Shown here: positions 24,601 through 35,578 of the stretch, piece by piece | Layout: the number at the start of each line of letters is the position of its first letter | How positions within the stretch are numbered: position 1 is the first letter of the stretch | Source: Calvatia gigantea | Lineage: Eukaryota > Basidiomycota > Agaricomycetes > Agaricales > Lycoperdaceae | Assembly: GCA_025093985.1 (NCBI GenBank) | Contig: JACAAK010000012.1 | Coordinates: 1,302,001-1,366,000, forward strand | Direction: 5' to 3' | Length of the DNA: 64,000 bases | Notes under the pieces: model-generated | What the model was told of the DNA's origin: nothing | What the model saw: only the letters and a program-made list of their open reading frames with translations | The model's database searches: none | Made by a program: the position numbers and the translations under genes

Positions 24601-24973
24601 GAAACTCTGTACAACCTCTTGCGGTCGATCTCGAATTTGACGCGACCGGAGCCTGGCAATATGCCATCGATCCCAGCACGTTGCAATTCCATGCTAACTC
24701 ACCCAGTTCGCTTCCAAGCCCCATCTTCGATTCTGGCAAGTCGCCCTTGAGTATCACGGTTACGGCGTGCCCCATCAACTGGGCTGTTGCTGGTGATACA
24801 TTTGCAGCACCTCCTCCGACAAACCCTGCATGCACAGGAGCGAACAGAACGTTGACTTTGACTCCTTTGGGCGTGGGTGTCTCATGTTTCTTGCGTGTGT
24901 GCGCTTGTGGACTCACATACACTATTTTTAGACCACTAAATTGAGGATCAGCGAGTTCCCTGTCGTGACCTAA
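21688..24973 (+). CDS. Secreted GH127/DUF1680-type glycoside hydrolase (beta-L-arabinofuranosidase-like), one frame break
   Basis: GH127 enzymes release beta-L-arabinofuranose using a zinc-bound cysteine nucleophile. This gene has about 20 exons and starts with a signal peptide (MKFLSATRLLTLSGAFLLAKG). Readable blocks in order: LGQVRPTGWLLDQ, a WVGGTSLYSSLEE segment, GWLGPEVG, WHGVNMAEGLK, WDMLFQYHGRPSGIYAADE, GTELCLVVETMFSYA, NVFGLEPNYPCCTVNFPQG and a C-terminal beta-rich region with FTYYVRIPGWVSGG. The E-x-C and C-C pairs match the zinc and nucleophile residues of the characterised bacterial GH127 enzyme, so the site is conserved. The last exon begins after an acceptor near 24931 and ends at TAA 24971-24973. 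One oddity: between 22324 and 22330 the frame shifts by one base with no room for an intron; removing one C joins DFLDYVLTA to QDSTGWLGPEV. Confidence 0.8.
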
Positions 24974-25137
24974 ACATGCGAAAGGATATCGTATAATTGT
25001 ACATGTACAAAACAAGTGATGCGTTGTAACAATGCAAATGCCGAAATGTTGAAGTAACGTGAGCGAATTAAAGAAATGGTGCGATGCGTTCGTGATGAGA
25101 AATAATACCGTCCCGAAGAGAAAATGGGATGTCAACA

Positions 25138-27620
25138 TTACACCCAACTGTCGTTCCGTCTTAGCTCCATTTCATCGTTATAATCCTCCTTAATTGTCCG
25201 GTCCATCACCTGGCGCACCTTCTCATCTCGGGTATGTTTTCTGTTCCACCATCTTTTGACCAAAAACCAAGGCCAACCCAAACGAACAATGAATGACATG
25301 TCCCCGAGGAGGTACCGACTTTGAAACGCGATGATAATCCAGATGGTGAGTATAGTGAGGGGTAGGGCGAGGGCAACATAATATCGAAGGTCGCCATTCG
25401 TTCCTGGAGCGATTTCGTGTGTGTTCATTCCGAACAAGCCCTAAAAGACGGGTTATAAGTGTTGGAGTAACATAGCACATGGTCTATAATTACCGCAACA
25501 AAAGTCGCAGGAAGGAAGACCATGGTAAGATAGGCAATTTGTTTCATCTATGATCGGAGGGGTTAAACGACACAAGGTATTCCCAAGGGTGACAAAAACA
25601 TACAGCTGCGCTGTCTTTCATGGCCGCCCCGGTCATGTCTCTCATTAATTTACTGTCCGAGATATTGACACTGGAAAATACCTGTGAATGATCGGGACCA
25701 TTCGGATCAACGTAAATCCGTATGATGATGACAAGACACGCACGAGATTCATAACGTTTTTCAACCGCTGCTCTTGCATCGTTAAATCTTTCACGAGTCT
25801 GTCAATCTGGTGAATCAAATTATCGCATTCCCTATCCAAAAACTTCTTGTTAAGTTCTTTGTCGCGTTTGTTCTTGACATCTTTAGACGACAGGGCCGGG
25901 TTTTCATGTTTGCGTACAAATTGGACAGTTTTCCGGAAATCGTCAAGGAGAGACGTGTAATAAAGTTGATGGGCGCGGATGATGTGCAGATCTTGAGTGA
26001 TTTTCCATCGGCCTGTGTCGATGACTTGAGATTCCTGTTTGTTATAGATAAGAAACCACTTCGGCCTCCTGGATTGGGGAAGAATGGATTTACCAGTCGA
26101 CATATGTGGTTGTATAAATGTTCTAGAGCCTGATCCCACGAGTACAGCGCATGCCAGAGGAATGTTAGGAGAAGAAGGGTGGGATCACTGGATTCTTGAA
26201 ACATCTTCTGCCAATAGACAGCTTGGCCTGTGAAAGGCGCGTTAGTTTGCCTCAGAAACACAAGCCAACAAGACATACCCGCAAACCTGATCCTGCCATG
26301 AAGTTCCTCGGCTCCAGTTGTTGGGAGGTCTAAGCTCGGGTGATAGGATATGATCGTGTTCCCCTCGACATTTCGTATGAGATGGACGGACAATAGGTCC
26401 AAGCAAAGGTATCTCTCAGCTGTTCACTGTGTTAACGTATCGACCAGCTTATGTGGGAGATGAAACGTACTGTAGCGGAGTTTCAAAGGTGCTTTTGTGT
26501 CAATAGCCTCTGCGACTAATCTCCGGTTAAAAATTACATTGTGACCGGCGGATAAGTTCACTTACAAACTGAGGACTGGGGAGTTTTATTATCTGCGGCT
26601 CCGCCGTAGTTGTTGAATGGACCAGAATATGGTCGAGTGGCAGCCTTGAAATCAGACATCTTTTGTGTGGAGACGGAGCGCAGGAACGTGAGCGTAATAG
26701 TGATGTCTGCATTGGACAATAATTGAGCCCAAGAGAATGATGCAGAGTATTGAGTAACACGTACGGTCACCGACTCCAGGCTGTAGATCTTCCTGGAACC
26801 GAGATGGTATCCAGTTCAAGGACGAGGAAAAGAAGAACGGCTCGATGTTGTACCTAGGATGAGGACAAAATGAGCTTCCCAGAGGGTTGAGAGGACCTTG
26901 CATACTTAGTTCCCAACATCTGGAGCATTGTGCCCGATAGGTCCTTGACGAAGATAGCTCTGGTTTTCGACCACGAAGGGCGCTTCGAGAATAACACTCA
27001 GCCATCGAACCTCGTGTCCTACCAATATCACTCACCTCAACAGCCAGAATTTGCTTCCACGTCACTCCCGCTGCCCCTGGCCTAGCGACGAATTTGTCCG
27101 CATTCTTGAAGTATCCATTTGAATCAATATCAACATGATAACAAACACAGTCCTTGTCCTGCTCCTGGTCAATGACGTCTGCGATCCTACTTTTCTTCAC
27201 TTGGGAAGTTGTCCAGTTCGGGAAACGCGATCCGGGATATCCCCTCCAACAATCTCTACAAGCTGTATGGTCGCAAAGCTTGGGAATGGGAGGTGCACCC
27301 CCGTCCATGAGTTCCGTCTGTTCTGTATTGATTTCTACTTGTCATGTCAAAGAGAAGTCGCAAGACTTTTGTGCAACATGTTTCATCCGCTCACCATCGT
27401 CGATGTCCACCCAAGGCCAAGGTGCCGATGGTGCTGCGTGACGGAAGGAGGGGGATGGCAGTAACCGCGCTATGGGTTCCAAGCTCTTAATCCCATATCC
27501 AGCCTCTGAGGCACGCGTTTCCGTGGGTTGCAGAGTCAGTTGAGACAACATCTGGAAATGGACCGTGAATGCCCTGGGTGTTGGTAGGGATTGCACCGAG
27601 GGGGAAAAACACCCTAACAT
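25138..27620 (-). CDS. CorA-like Mg2+ transporter-type membrane protein, copy A
   Basis: CorA-family proteins form pentameric Mg2+ channels with two C-terminal helices joined by a Gly-Met-Asn motif. The exons read downstream on the minus strand: APWPWVDIDDG (first exon, about 27390-27620), a Cys-rich PKLCDHTACRDCWRGYP block, a YNIEPFFFSSSLNWIPSRFQ block, DLLSVHLIRNVEGNTIISYH, YWQKMFQESSDPTLLLLTFLW, a long helical IIRAHQLYYTSLLDDFRKTV segment, then MKQIAYLTMVFLPATFVA (helix 1), GLFGMN and a second helix around ALPLTILTIWIIIAFQS. The FGMN motif is intact near 25430. It ends in a basic/acidic cytoplasmic tail. The N-terminal half is peculiar to basidiomycete members and its role is unknown. The start at 27620 is a guess; the conserved part begins some 40 codons later. 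Confidence 0.75.
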
Positions 27621-29199
27621 AATCCTCGTGCTGGACTTTTATGTAGCAGCATAAGCGCCAATGAGGTACCCCCGAGCGCTCGGATAAGATGATACATCAG
27701 AAAAAAGGTTTCCTAGCCGTGTTGGTGGACATTTTGGGAACAAGAATCGAGATGGTTGATATCGTTGAAGGGTCACCGGTCGAACTCGATCCAGTCGGAG
27801 TGTGATAAGTCAAGGATTTCCAAGCCACAGGCCTTAAGTATGTCCTGGGATATATAATGTCACGTCCCAAGGGAGCTGCCCCAATCCTGATACTTACCAT
27901 GCGGACAGCGTTCGCCGGTTCAAAGAAAGACGAACCAGTAGCAAATATGTGATAAACTGCAGGGCCGCAGGTGGTGGAAAGAGTAGACCGTGGGAGTGAG
28001 GGTCAGAATGGGGTTCGAACTTTGCTTGCTCAAGGAAGCGAGTGTGATTACACACAAGCGGTGAAGCTTGTGAAGGGTGATAGGGCTAAAATGTGCCCTT
28101 GTCCCCCACTGGCGTTGGCCATTGGTAACGAACATTTGCCAACCTGGCGGACTCCTGTCGTTCAATTGTCCCACCAACACCAAGTGCTTCTTCTTGGATT
28201 GGTTCGGGAATAGTGTCTCAATCATTCGCTGGAGTACCGATTCATAGTGACACAGTGCGCAGCATCCCTTCAGGAGAGATGTACTTTTGGTACATATTAC
28301 CACAGTACATAGGTTATAAGATCGTGCGAAAAAGAATAAATTCCAAAAATTGATTATGTAATACCGTTTTAACACCACTTTTTGTGATAAGGCTCAGTGC
28401 TCGGGGGTGTAGAAGCCTTTTCTGGGGTTTGTGCAAGCAGGGGAAGCATGTTCGAAGCTGAAAAATTATTATTAGCTGTTTTGTATTGTTGGAGACCACA
28501 TCGGACACACTGGAGAGCGATTCCCAATCCAATATGGGGGGTATTGCCTTATATAGCTATGGGCGCTATGGGTTTTCACGACCAGATAGCTATGGGTTAC
28601 GGGTTATCATGGGTTTATGGGTTATAGCTTGATTTTGCCTGCGAACCAAGTAGGTGGGGGGGAATTTGAGTGTAGTTGTTTTTGCCTCGGTCCCCATGGT
28701 AATCTCCCACAAATATCGAGGGTATATCGTATTGCTCACTCGATCGAAATGAAGGAAGTCCATGATGTTCAGGACATATTCGAGAGGCGTCTGTTAACAT
28801 TAAAAATTCCAAATGGTTGTCATTATAGACCAAATTATTCTGAATTCATAGAACTTCATTCATTGGTTGAGCCCGAGAGATCTCACATCAATATCTAATC
28901 TGATCCGACGTGTGCTTACTCGGACGTTAAATGAGCCCAGTCGTCGCAAAAGGCACCTCAGCTTTAGGCGTCATACAATGTCGGGACAAGTGAAATCCAG
29001 ACCTACCGGAGTTTGGGAGCGCCGTGTTTTCCACGTGTTGTTTGCCGAATCATCTATCCTGTCATTCTATCTACACGCGGCCTGCCGTGCCTGCGCTGTT
29101 TTAAGTCGTAGAAATTGTCCTAAGAAAGCAATATACTAGTCCACGAGGAATTCCAAGCCCGAGCTAACTATCAACAGATGAATCAATAATGAGTCGTGA
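27621..29199. other. Intergenic region between two CorA-like genes
   Basis: About 1.6 kb. A minus-strand frame at 27697-27900 and another at 27920-28378 show no family resemblance. A GGGTT/TATGGG-rich stretch at 28551-28629 is listed separately. No gene supported. Confidence 0.4.
28551..28629. repeat. Degenerate TATGGG/GGGTT-rich short repeat
   Basis: Within 80 bp, TATGGG occurs four times, and CATGGG and ACGGG variants occur as well, mostly followed by TT. The spacing is irregular, so it is a degenerate simple repeat and not a true telomeric array. Confidence 0.45.
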
Positions 29200-31804
29200 C
29201 TATTTCAACGCTTTGATGCTCTTAGCCTCTTCCCTGATCGACATAGGGCCATCCGTTGGATGGTTGTGACCCCCGTAGAGACCTCCGTCAGCGTATTCTT
29301 CGCCTACCTTGACTTGCTTCTTGCGGTATGCCTCATCTTCAGTCTCCAACTTGGTCCAACCGAACCACTTCATTGGAAGTAGGAGTGGCCAGGCCAGGCG
29401 CATAGCGAATGTGTAATCGGGCGGGAGAAGGTATTGTGATTGGAACGCGATGATGATCCAAATTGTCGCGGCTGTCATCCCAATGGCTGTAGCGGCGTAG
29501 CGAGGGAGGGTGCCGTGAGTTTCTGGACTAATTTCTTTCACATTCATTCCGAAGACAGCCTATTGATGGCGTTCACATTGGGGTTTAGTGATTCAAAAGA
29601 GGGAGGGACGTACAGCAACGAAAGATGCTGGAAGGAAAACCATTGTCAGATAAGCGATTTGTTTCATCTAGAGAGCAGGGTAAGTGAAGTAATTGAAACT
29701 TTGCTGAACCTCGGTCAACGTACGGCTAAGGTAGCGTTAGTTAAGAGCAGCATAAAGAGGATATAGGACACACCCGCACTATCTCGAACAGCAGCCTCCG
29801 TCATCTTCTGCATCCTCCTACTGTCTAAGATATTGACGCTGCTGAACACCTTCATAAACGTCAACTACAGGAAGCGGCGGAAAGCGGAGTTAATCACATA
29901 CAAGGTTCATGACGTTTTTCAACCTCTTATCCTGCATCCTCCTGCTCATGTCCAACCTTTCAATTTCAGTCAGGAGCATGTCGCACTCGCGCTTTAACAT
30001 CGTCTCCGTCAAAGCCTTTTCGTCCTTGTCCATTGCCTCCAGGGCAGGGTTAGGAGTGCCTTTGATAAACTTAACAGTCTTTCGGAAATCTGCCAAAAGC
30101 GATGAATAGTGGAGTTGGTGCGCTCGTATAACGTGTAGCTCGTTCGTCAAGTTCATTTCGTTCGTCTCTATGACTTTCGTTTCCTGTATGGGACGAATAA
30201 TCAGAACCCAGGATAAAAAATATAAACAACCCGCATAGAATACTTACCAATGTACAGATATGGGTGTACAAGTTCTCTAGAGCCTCGTCCCAGGCATACA
30301 TAGCATGCCACAGGAAAGTAAGTAATACAAATGTCGGGTCGGACGATTTTTGAAACATCTTTTGCCAGTACACACTTTGACCTGTTATTGACGACACCGC
30401 CTCAGTCCCGCCTGGGTATAATGGGATAATGGATAGAAGACCCTACCGGCAAACCGAATTCGTTGCTGTAGGTCTTTCGCCGTAGTCGTCGGCAAGGGTA
30501 AACTAGGGTGATATGAAATGATTGTACTGCCTCCGGTATTGCGAATTAGGTGAACAGAAAGGAAGTCAAGCACAAGAAGTTGGCCGCCTGTTAAAAAGTG
30601 GTAAATGTTATTAGGGTTGTTAAAACATCCGACGAAGCGAGACGCCTTACTAGACGACAATGGCAAAGGAGCCTGTGTGTCGATCAGCATTTGACCTACA
30701 GTTTCGTGTGTTAATGAGGATCTGGTTGTGAAACAAGATACGAATTCAAGTACTCAGCGTAGATGGCTTTGCGGAAACCACTGAGTCTGTTGATCTCCGA
30801 AAACCAGCGTCCATCCGGGTAGCATCGGTATCTTTAGGCATTGAACGCAAGAAGGTCAGACATATCGTGATATCTGGAAGGCTGTGTGTAAGCCTTTTCT
30901 TCCGTAGATGTCGCGAGATTACCCACGATCGCCTTTCTTGGGTTGTGGGTCCTCCTGATAGCGAGAAGGGATCCAGTTGAGCGAAGATGACCAGAAGAAG
31001 GGTTCGATATTGAATCTGGTTGGTGAAACATCGTCAGCGCTCTATTTTATCGCGCAAATTTGGGGGTGCTTGAACCCCTAGCGAACAGTGAAGGATAAAA
31101 ACAGGTTTTCCACCTCGAAGAATGAAGATAATTTTTTTGAAATTGAAATAAAAGCAGAGGGGCAGAGAGGGAGCTATGGAGGGACGTGGTTGAGGGGAAG
31201 GACTCACTTTTCCCCTAGCATTTGTAGCACAGGACCATTCAGGTGTTCTATGAACACAGCCCTCACACGGAGGTTCGGTGGGCGCTACATAACAATGAGC
31301 AGGGACATTATACCAGATAATCTAGACATACTTCATCAGCCACAAAAAGCCTCCAGTTCTTTTGTGGGTCGTTTTTGTCCACAACTGTCCCCGGTGCATT
31401 GTTGAATCGCCCCTCATTGTCCACGTCAACATAATACAGTTTGCTTGGTATATCGGGGTTGTAATCCTCAACCGTTTTGAGAATCTTGCTCCTCTTAACC
31501 TGACTCCTTGTCCAATTTGGAAAGCGAGACTCCGGGTATTTTTTCCAACATTTGTCGCCACAGTTGGCGTGATCGCAAGGCTCAGGGACTGGAGGAAGTT
31601 CGGATATCAATTGTTGTGGATCAACTTCTACAGAATTTGTTGAGCGTTAGATGGTCCGCGAAGCGGGATAGAGCGTGGATCGAACGCACCATCGCTTAAA
31701 TCAACCCATGGCCAGGGCGCCGAAGGCGCTGCATGACGGTGAGAGGGGTTAGGGATGCGAGCTGTATCTTCCTTGTACGAAATGTCAGGGAGGGTTTTGG
31801 CCAT
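29200..31804 (-). CDS. CorA-like Mg2+ transporter-type membrane protein, copy B
   Basis: A paralogue of copy A in the same orientation, apparently intact. The first exon is 31690-31804, starting ATG then AKTLPDISYKEDTARIPNP, and the intron is 31628-31689. Later blocks: PEPCDHANCGDKCWKKYPES, an FIEHLNGPVLQMLG segment, FNIEPFFWSSSLNWIPSRYQ, VLDFLSVHLIRNTGGSTIIS, YWQKMFQKSSDPTFVLLTF, the helical IRAHQLHYSSLLADFRKTV region, MDKDEKALTETMLKRECDML, SSVNILDSRRMQKMTEAAV, MKQIAYLTMVFLPASFVA (membrane helix 1), AVFGMN (motif intact), and helix 2 around TAATIWIIIAFQSQYLL. A charged tail with GGLYGGHNHP ends at TAG 29200-29202. A and B differ at many positions, so the tandem duplication is not recent. Confidence 0.78.
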
Positions 31805-32389
31805 AGTTGTTTATCCCAGTGCTGTGCTGGACGTCGGGGATTGTGGGCGTCGTTGATGGAGCTCAGCAAGACGGATTCCTCATGCAGGATGTTTATGTTG
31901 TGTAAGGAGGCGCCGGGGATACTGCCTTTGATGGCAAACATGAGACTGGCGTTTAAAGACTACCGATGCGCGCTGAGCGGGGATTCCCTGACACGAGGCA
32001 ATAGGCGAACCTCAGAGGGACGCATGATCGTGAGCCAAGGTAACCAGCTTTTCGCACGCTGGCACTGCCTTCGTCAAGCCATTCATTTTGTTTATATATT
32101 AAAACACTGGCTTTCCTGTTGTAGTTGTGAGTTGGCAATCTGCCAATCGTTCAATACCACAACGGTGTGTCCACATATCCTGTATCCTAAACAGCTGTTC
32201 AATTTTATTATGTTACGAAACAATTACAGGGAGCCTGGCGGCGCTACCTTGGCTGTACATGCACCCCCTTAAAAATTAACGAATCGAACGTTTCCTCTAC
32301 TTCATTGTCATCCACATCTGGAGTCTCTCTCGTCCCACCTCTAGCGGCCTTTCAGCAACTTTTACTACCTACCTCAAGGATTTTTTGCG
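31805..32389. other. Divergent intergenic region
   Basis: This 585-bp space lies between the starts of CorA-like copy B (-) and the anion permease (+) and should contain both promoters. An open frame at 31941-31696 on the minus strand overlaps exon 1 of copy B in another frame and is not counted as coding. Confidence 0.45.
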
Positions 32390-34138
32390 ATGGCAGATAT
32401 TGACCGGTTTTCGATCGTAACGCTCATAATATTCTTCCTTTCGACCGTTTTCGTCATTTGGCCTGTGAGAATACCAATACCCCTGCGAAACCTCCGACAG
32501 CGACACATTCCAATAGATCTCAACACGGCGCCTATTCTAGCCATTGCTATCCTTTGGGCCTCTCAATGCCTTGGGCCAACCCAAATCCGCGATGGGATCG
32601 TTGGCACTGGTAAGCGCTCTCCGACTTTATACCGTTCCACCTGACATTTTTGCCGCACAATAGGTGGCATCAAACCCTACAACATTCTGATCCTTTTTAT
32701 ATCCCTGGCATATATGGCAATTACGCTTGACATCACTGGCATCCTCCAGGCGGCCGCCTTTTGGGTCAGCAACCGTGGAGGCAGAAACGGTCGCAAGCTC
32801 TACTTGTACTTTTACATCATGCTCACCCTCATCAGCATGATCCTTGGGAACGATCCAGTCATCCTGTCTGGCACTGTTTTCCTCGTGTACTACACAGCGG
32901 CCACACACCTAGAGCCCCTTGCGTGGTTAATGTCCGAATTCGCCGCAGCGAACACAGCCAGTATGGTGCTGTTCGTTGGTAATCCAACTAATGTCGTAAT
33001 TTGCGAGGGTTTCAACATAAACAATGCTGGCTTCACCGCGTACACCATTTTACCGTTTGTGGCGTGCAATGTTTTTTGTTTTATAGCTCTGGCGATTCAA
33101 TTCAGGGACGCGAAATTTGTCCCAAGGGAACTCAACATCACTGGCCAGCTCAATGTCCGTGAGGTTCTTCGTGACCCCATCGGCGCAATTGTGGGAAGTA
33201 TCATTCTAGGTAGCTGTCTGATCGTTGTCCTCGTATTGAGCTTCCTCCACATAGACGTGTGGAAAATCATACTCCCCTTTGCCGGCCTTAAATTTGTTTT
33301 CGACATCTCTTGGGATCATTATCGATACACCACCAACCAACTCCCGAAAGCAGATACCCAGGAAGCTGAGGAGGATGTTGTAAAACAAGCCCTCCAACGT
33401 GCTACCACGGACCCCAATGCTATTGAACCTGACCGAGACAGCACTCTTGTTGGAGAACCCCACCCTAAATCTCGGAGCAGTACTTTCCCGCTAAAACCTC
33501 CAGTACCAACAGTACCGATTACCGATATCAGCCCGTCCACCATAATTCGCCGTACCAAATCACCCTCAGATATGGAGTCAACCTCCAAACACCAACTTCT
33601 TCCTGACTGTTTTTACACGAAATATACAGCACTCGCCAAACACTTCCCCACATTCTTCACTGCTCTTCCTCGACTTCCCTTCGCCCTGATACCCTTTGCA
33701 TTCGCACAGTTCATCCTCATTGAAGCCCTTGCACGGCAAGGCTGGATTGATGTTTTCGGCCGGTGGCTAGCCATCGCATCTGGAGGGAAAATGTTCCCCG
33801 CAATATGGATTGTTGGTGTCATGGGCGTTATCTTATGCAATATTGCAGGAACTAATATCGGTGCTACGATATTTTTAACGAAAATCATTCACCAGGCGGG
33901 TTTCGACGCGCCGACGACGAGAGGCGCGGCCATCTCACTCGCTGTCGCGAGTAATATTGGTGCCGTCAGCTTCACATTTTCTGCAAGTCTTGCTGGATTG
34001 CTTTGGAAATCAATATTGTCGCAGAAGGGAAAGGAGGTGAAGCAATGGGAGTTTGCGAAGTGGAATTCACTGCCATTGCTTGCGATGACCACTGTGGGTC
34101 TGTCCATCGTGTGCGCAGAAATGGCGGTGCTATATTAA
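32390..34138 (+). CDS. ArsB/citrate-permease-type anion transporter (IT superfamily)
   Basis: A polytopic membrane protein of 564 residues in two exons (32390-32609 and 32664-34138) joined in phase. Hydrophobic helices run from the N-terminus (IVTLIIFFLSTVFVIWPV) through NILILFISLAYMAITLDITG, the ILGNDPVILSGTVFLVYY segment, SMVLFVGNPTNVVI, ILPFVACNVFCFIALAI and SIILGSCLIVVLVLSFL. A cytoplasmic Ser/Thr/Pro-rich loop of about 110 residues follows, then a second helical half with GVILCNIAGTNIGATIFLTK and a final SLPLLAMTTVGLSIVCAEM. The GNDPV and GNPTN motifs in the first half and AGTNIGA in the second are the hairpin anion-site motifs of the ArsB/DASS-like fold. The substrate (arsenite, dicarboxylate or another anion) cannot be told. 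Confidence 0.82.
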
Positions 34139-34496
34139 ACGCGGTTATCTCATGCAAAAAGTATAAACACGGTTTTTTTTGGATGAATAATATACCAAAT
34201 CATAGACTATTGGAGCATTCATGCGGTTATACTTGCCTCCTATTACATTGCTGTTATGGTCATCTTGTATCACCTGGGTAACATCGAAGTCCCAAACTTC
34301 GAACACTCAGTACTCAGTACTCCGGTACCCGAACCTCAGTTCACTCGCTATTTCAGAATTGGTGTGGCTGTGTGGATTTGTGATGACTCCGGCATCAGTA
34401 GCTTTCACTTTGTCACCACACACAACCACCACGACTTGAAAAGTCTGACATCCCGTCGTTCTACACAGTCTTGAGTTCATTCACCTAGGGTAACAA
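34139..34496. other. Intergenic gap
   Basis: Some 360 bp between the permease stop and the Asterix start on the same strand. A pyrimidine- and AC-rich stretch (34400-34450) precedes the next ATG. No separate gene is seen. Confidence 0.4.
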
Positions 34497-35036
34497 ATGT
34501 CCCAAATCAAAGACGACCCTCGCGACTCTTCTCTCGAAGTCCCCCTCACGTTCCCGAAGACATGGTACCAGGAATCTGGTGCGTACTTCATCGCCGACCA
34601 CAGCATTCATTGCTCTGAACACTGGTTTCCTTATCATTCCAGAGAGTCTCGGTGCCTCAGGAATGTTCCTCTCCGGCCTAATTATGGTGACGCGTAACCG
34701 GTGCGTTAGGAACAAAACCTCTACCCCCTGACGGTCACTTTCGCGAATGAAATATATTCTCATGTACCTCCATACAACACGCATAGGTTTCTTGCATGGC
34801 CTGCTGTGGTGTTCTCGCTCAACTCCATGTTCAATCAACATCCTGCGCGGCAGAAAGGAGAGACGGGAACATGGTCAAATCTCATGTGCGTTTAACAACT
34901 TTCTTTGCTTCTTTTTCCTTGGGAGGCCTGAATGACTTCTTTGTCTATCTGCAGGCTATGCATCTCCGCGCTAGTCGCGTCATATATCCCCCTGCTCATT
35001 GTGACTAGAAACCCGGTCATCCTACCCACTGCTTAA
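34497..35036 (+). CDS. Asterix homologue (WDR83OS/UPF0139), PAT-complex subunit
   Basis: Asterix partners CCDC47 in the PAT complex, an ER intramembrane chaperone that shields polar transmembrane helices during membrane-protein biogenesis. The four exons are 34497-34578, 34643-34700, 34787-34885 and 34955-35036, 321 nt or 106 residues with all phases matching. The protein starts polar and acidic (MSQIKDDPRDSSLEVP). It then has GASGMFLSGLIMVTRN, FLAWPAVVFSLNSMFNQHP and a Lys/Gly/Thr hydrophilic turn, followed by SNLMLCISALVASYIPLLIV, three hydrophobic segments in the same order as animal Asterix (compare its [20 protein letters not shown] part). It is easily missed because no exon reaches 100 nt. 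Confidence 0.82.
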
Positions 35037-35578
35037 ATTTTGCATCTATTGTACTCTGTCAGTTGTGCTGTTGCTTCGCGGAAAAACGGTTTCCAGGATT
35101 TTCGTTGTCCGGACTGAGTCTCAAGTTTTGATAAGTGGGAACAAGTCCTGATAAGGCCACTAAAGTGAAGGATGCTTCCCCTCCATTAACAGGTCTTGGA
35201 CCTCCTTGCACACGATTTAGAACATGAGGAACAAGAAACAACCGAACCGTTATTCATTCAGCAAAAAGGAATACCGTTTTCTACACCTTTCTCCAATTAG
35301 CGTTTCTAAGACAAGTGCGGTTTATCATTCTGTGTCCTGCTACGAAGCAAGGACCGAAAGAAGGACATGGATAAATATCACTGCGTGCATGTGAATTGGG
35401 TGGTCCACACTATAACCTACAACTAAGTCCTACATCTCCAGAAAAAATTACTGCTAACGACGTGGCGAAATATTGAAGTGCGTATAAAAACATGTACATG
35501 ATGCATAAAAATACTCGATGAAAGGGTCCGGATATAAGGTAACTTCAACCCACTAAGGCGTCGCGTCCCACAACTAGC
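35037..35578. other. Convergent 3' region
   Basis: About 540 bp between the Asterix stop (+) and the F-box/WD40 stop (-). It should contain both 3' UTRs. No gene or structured element is evident. Confidence 0.45.
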
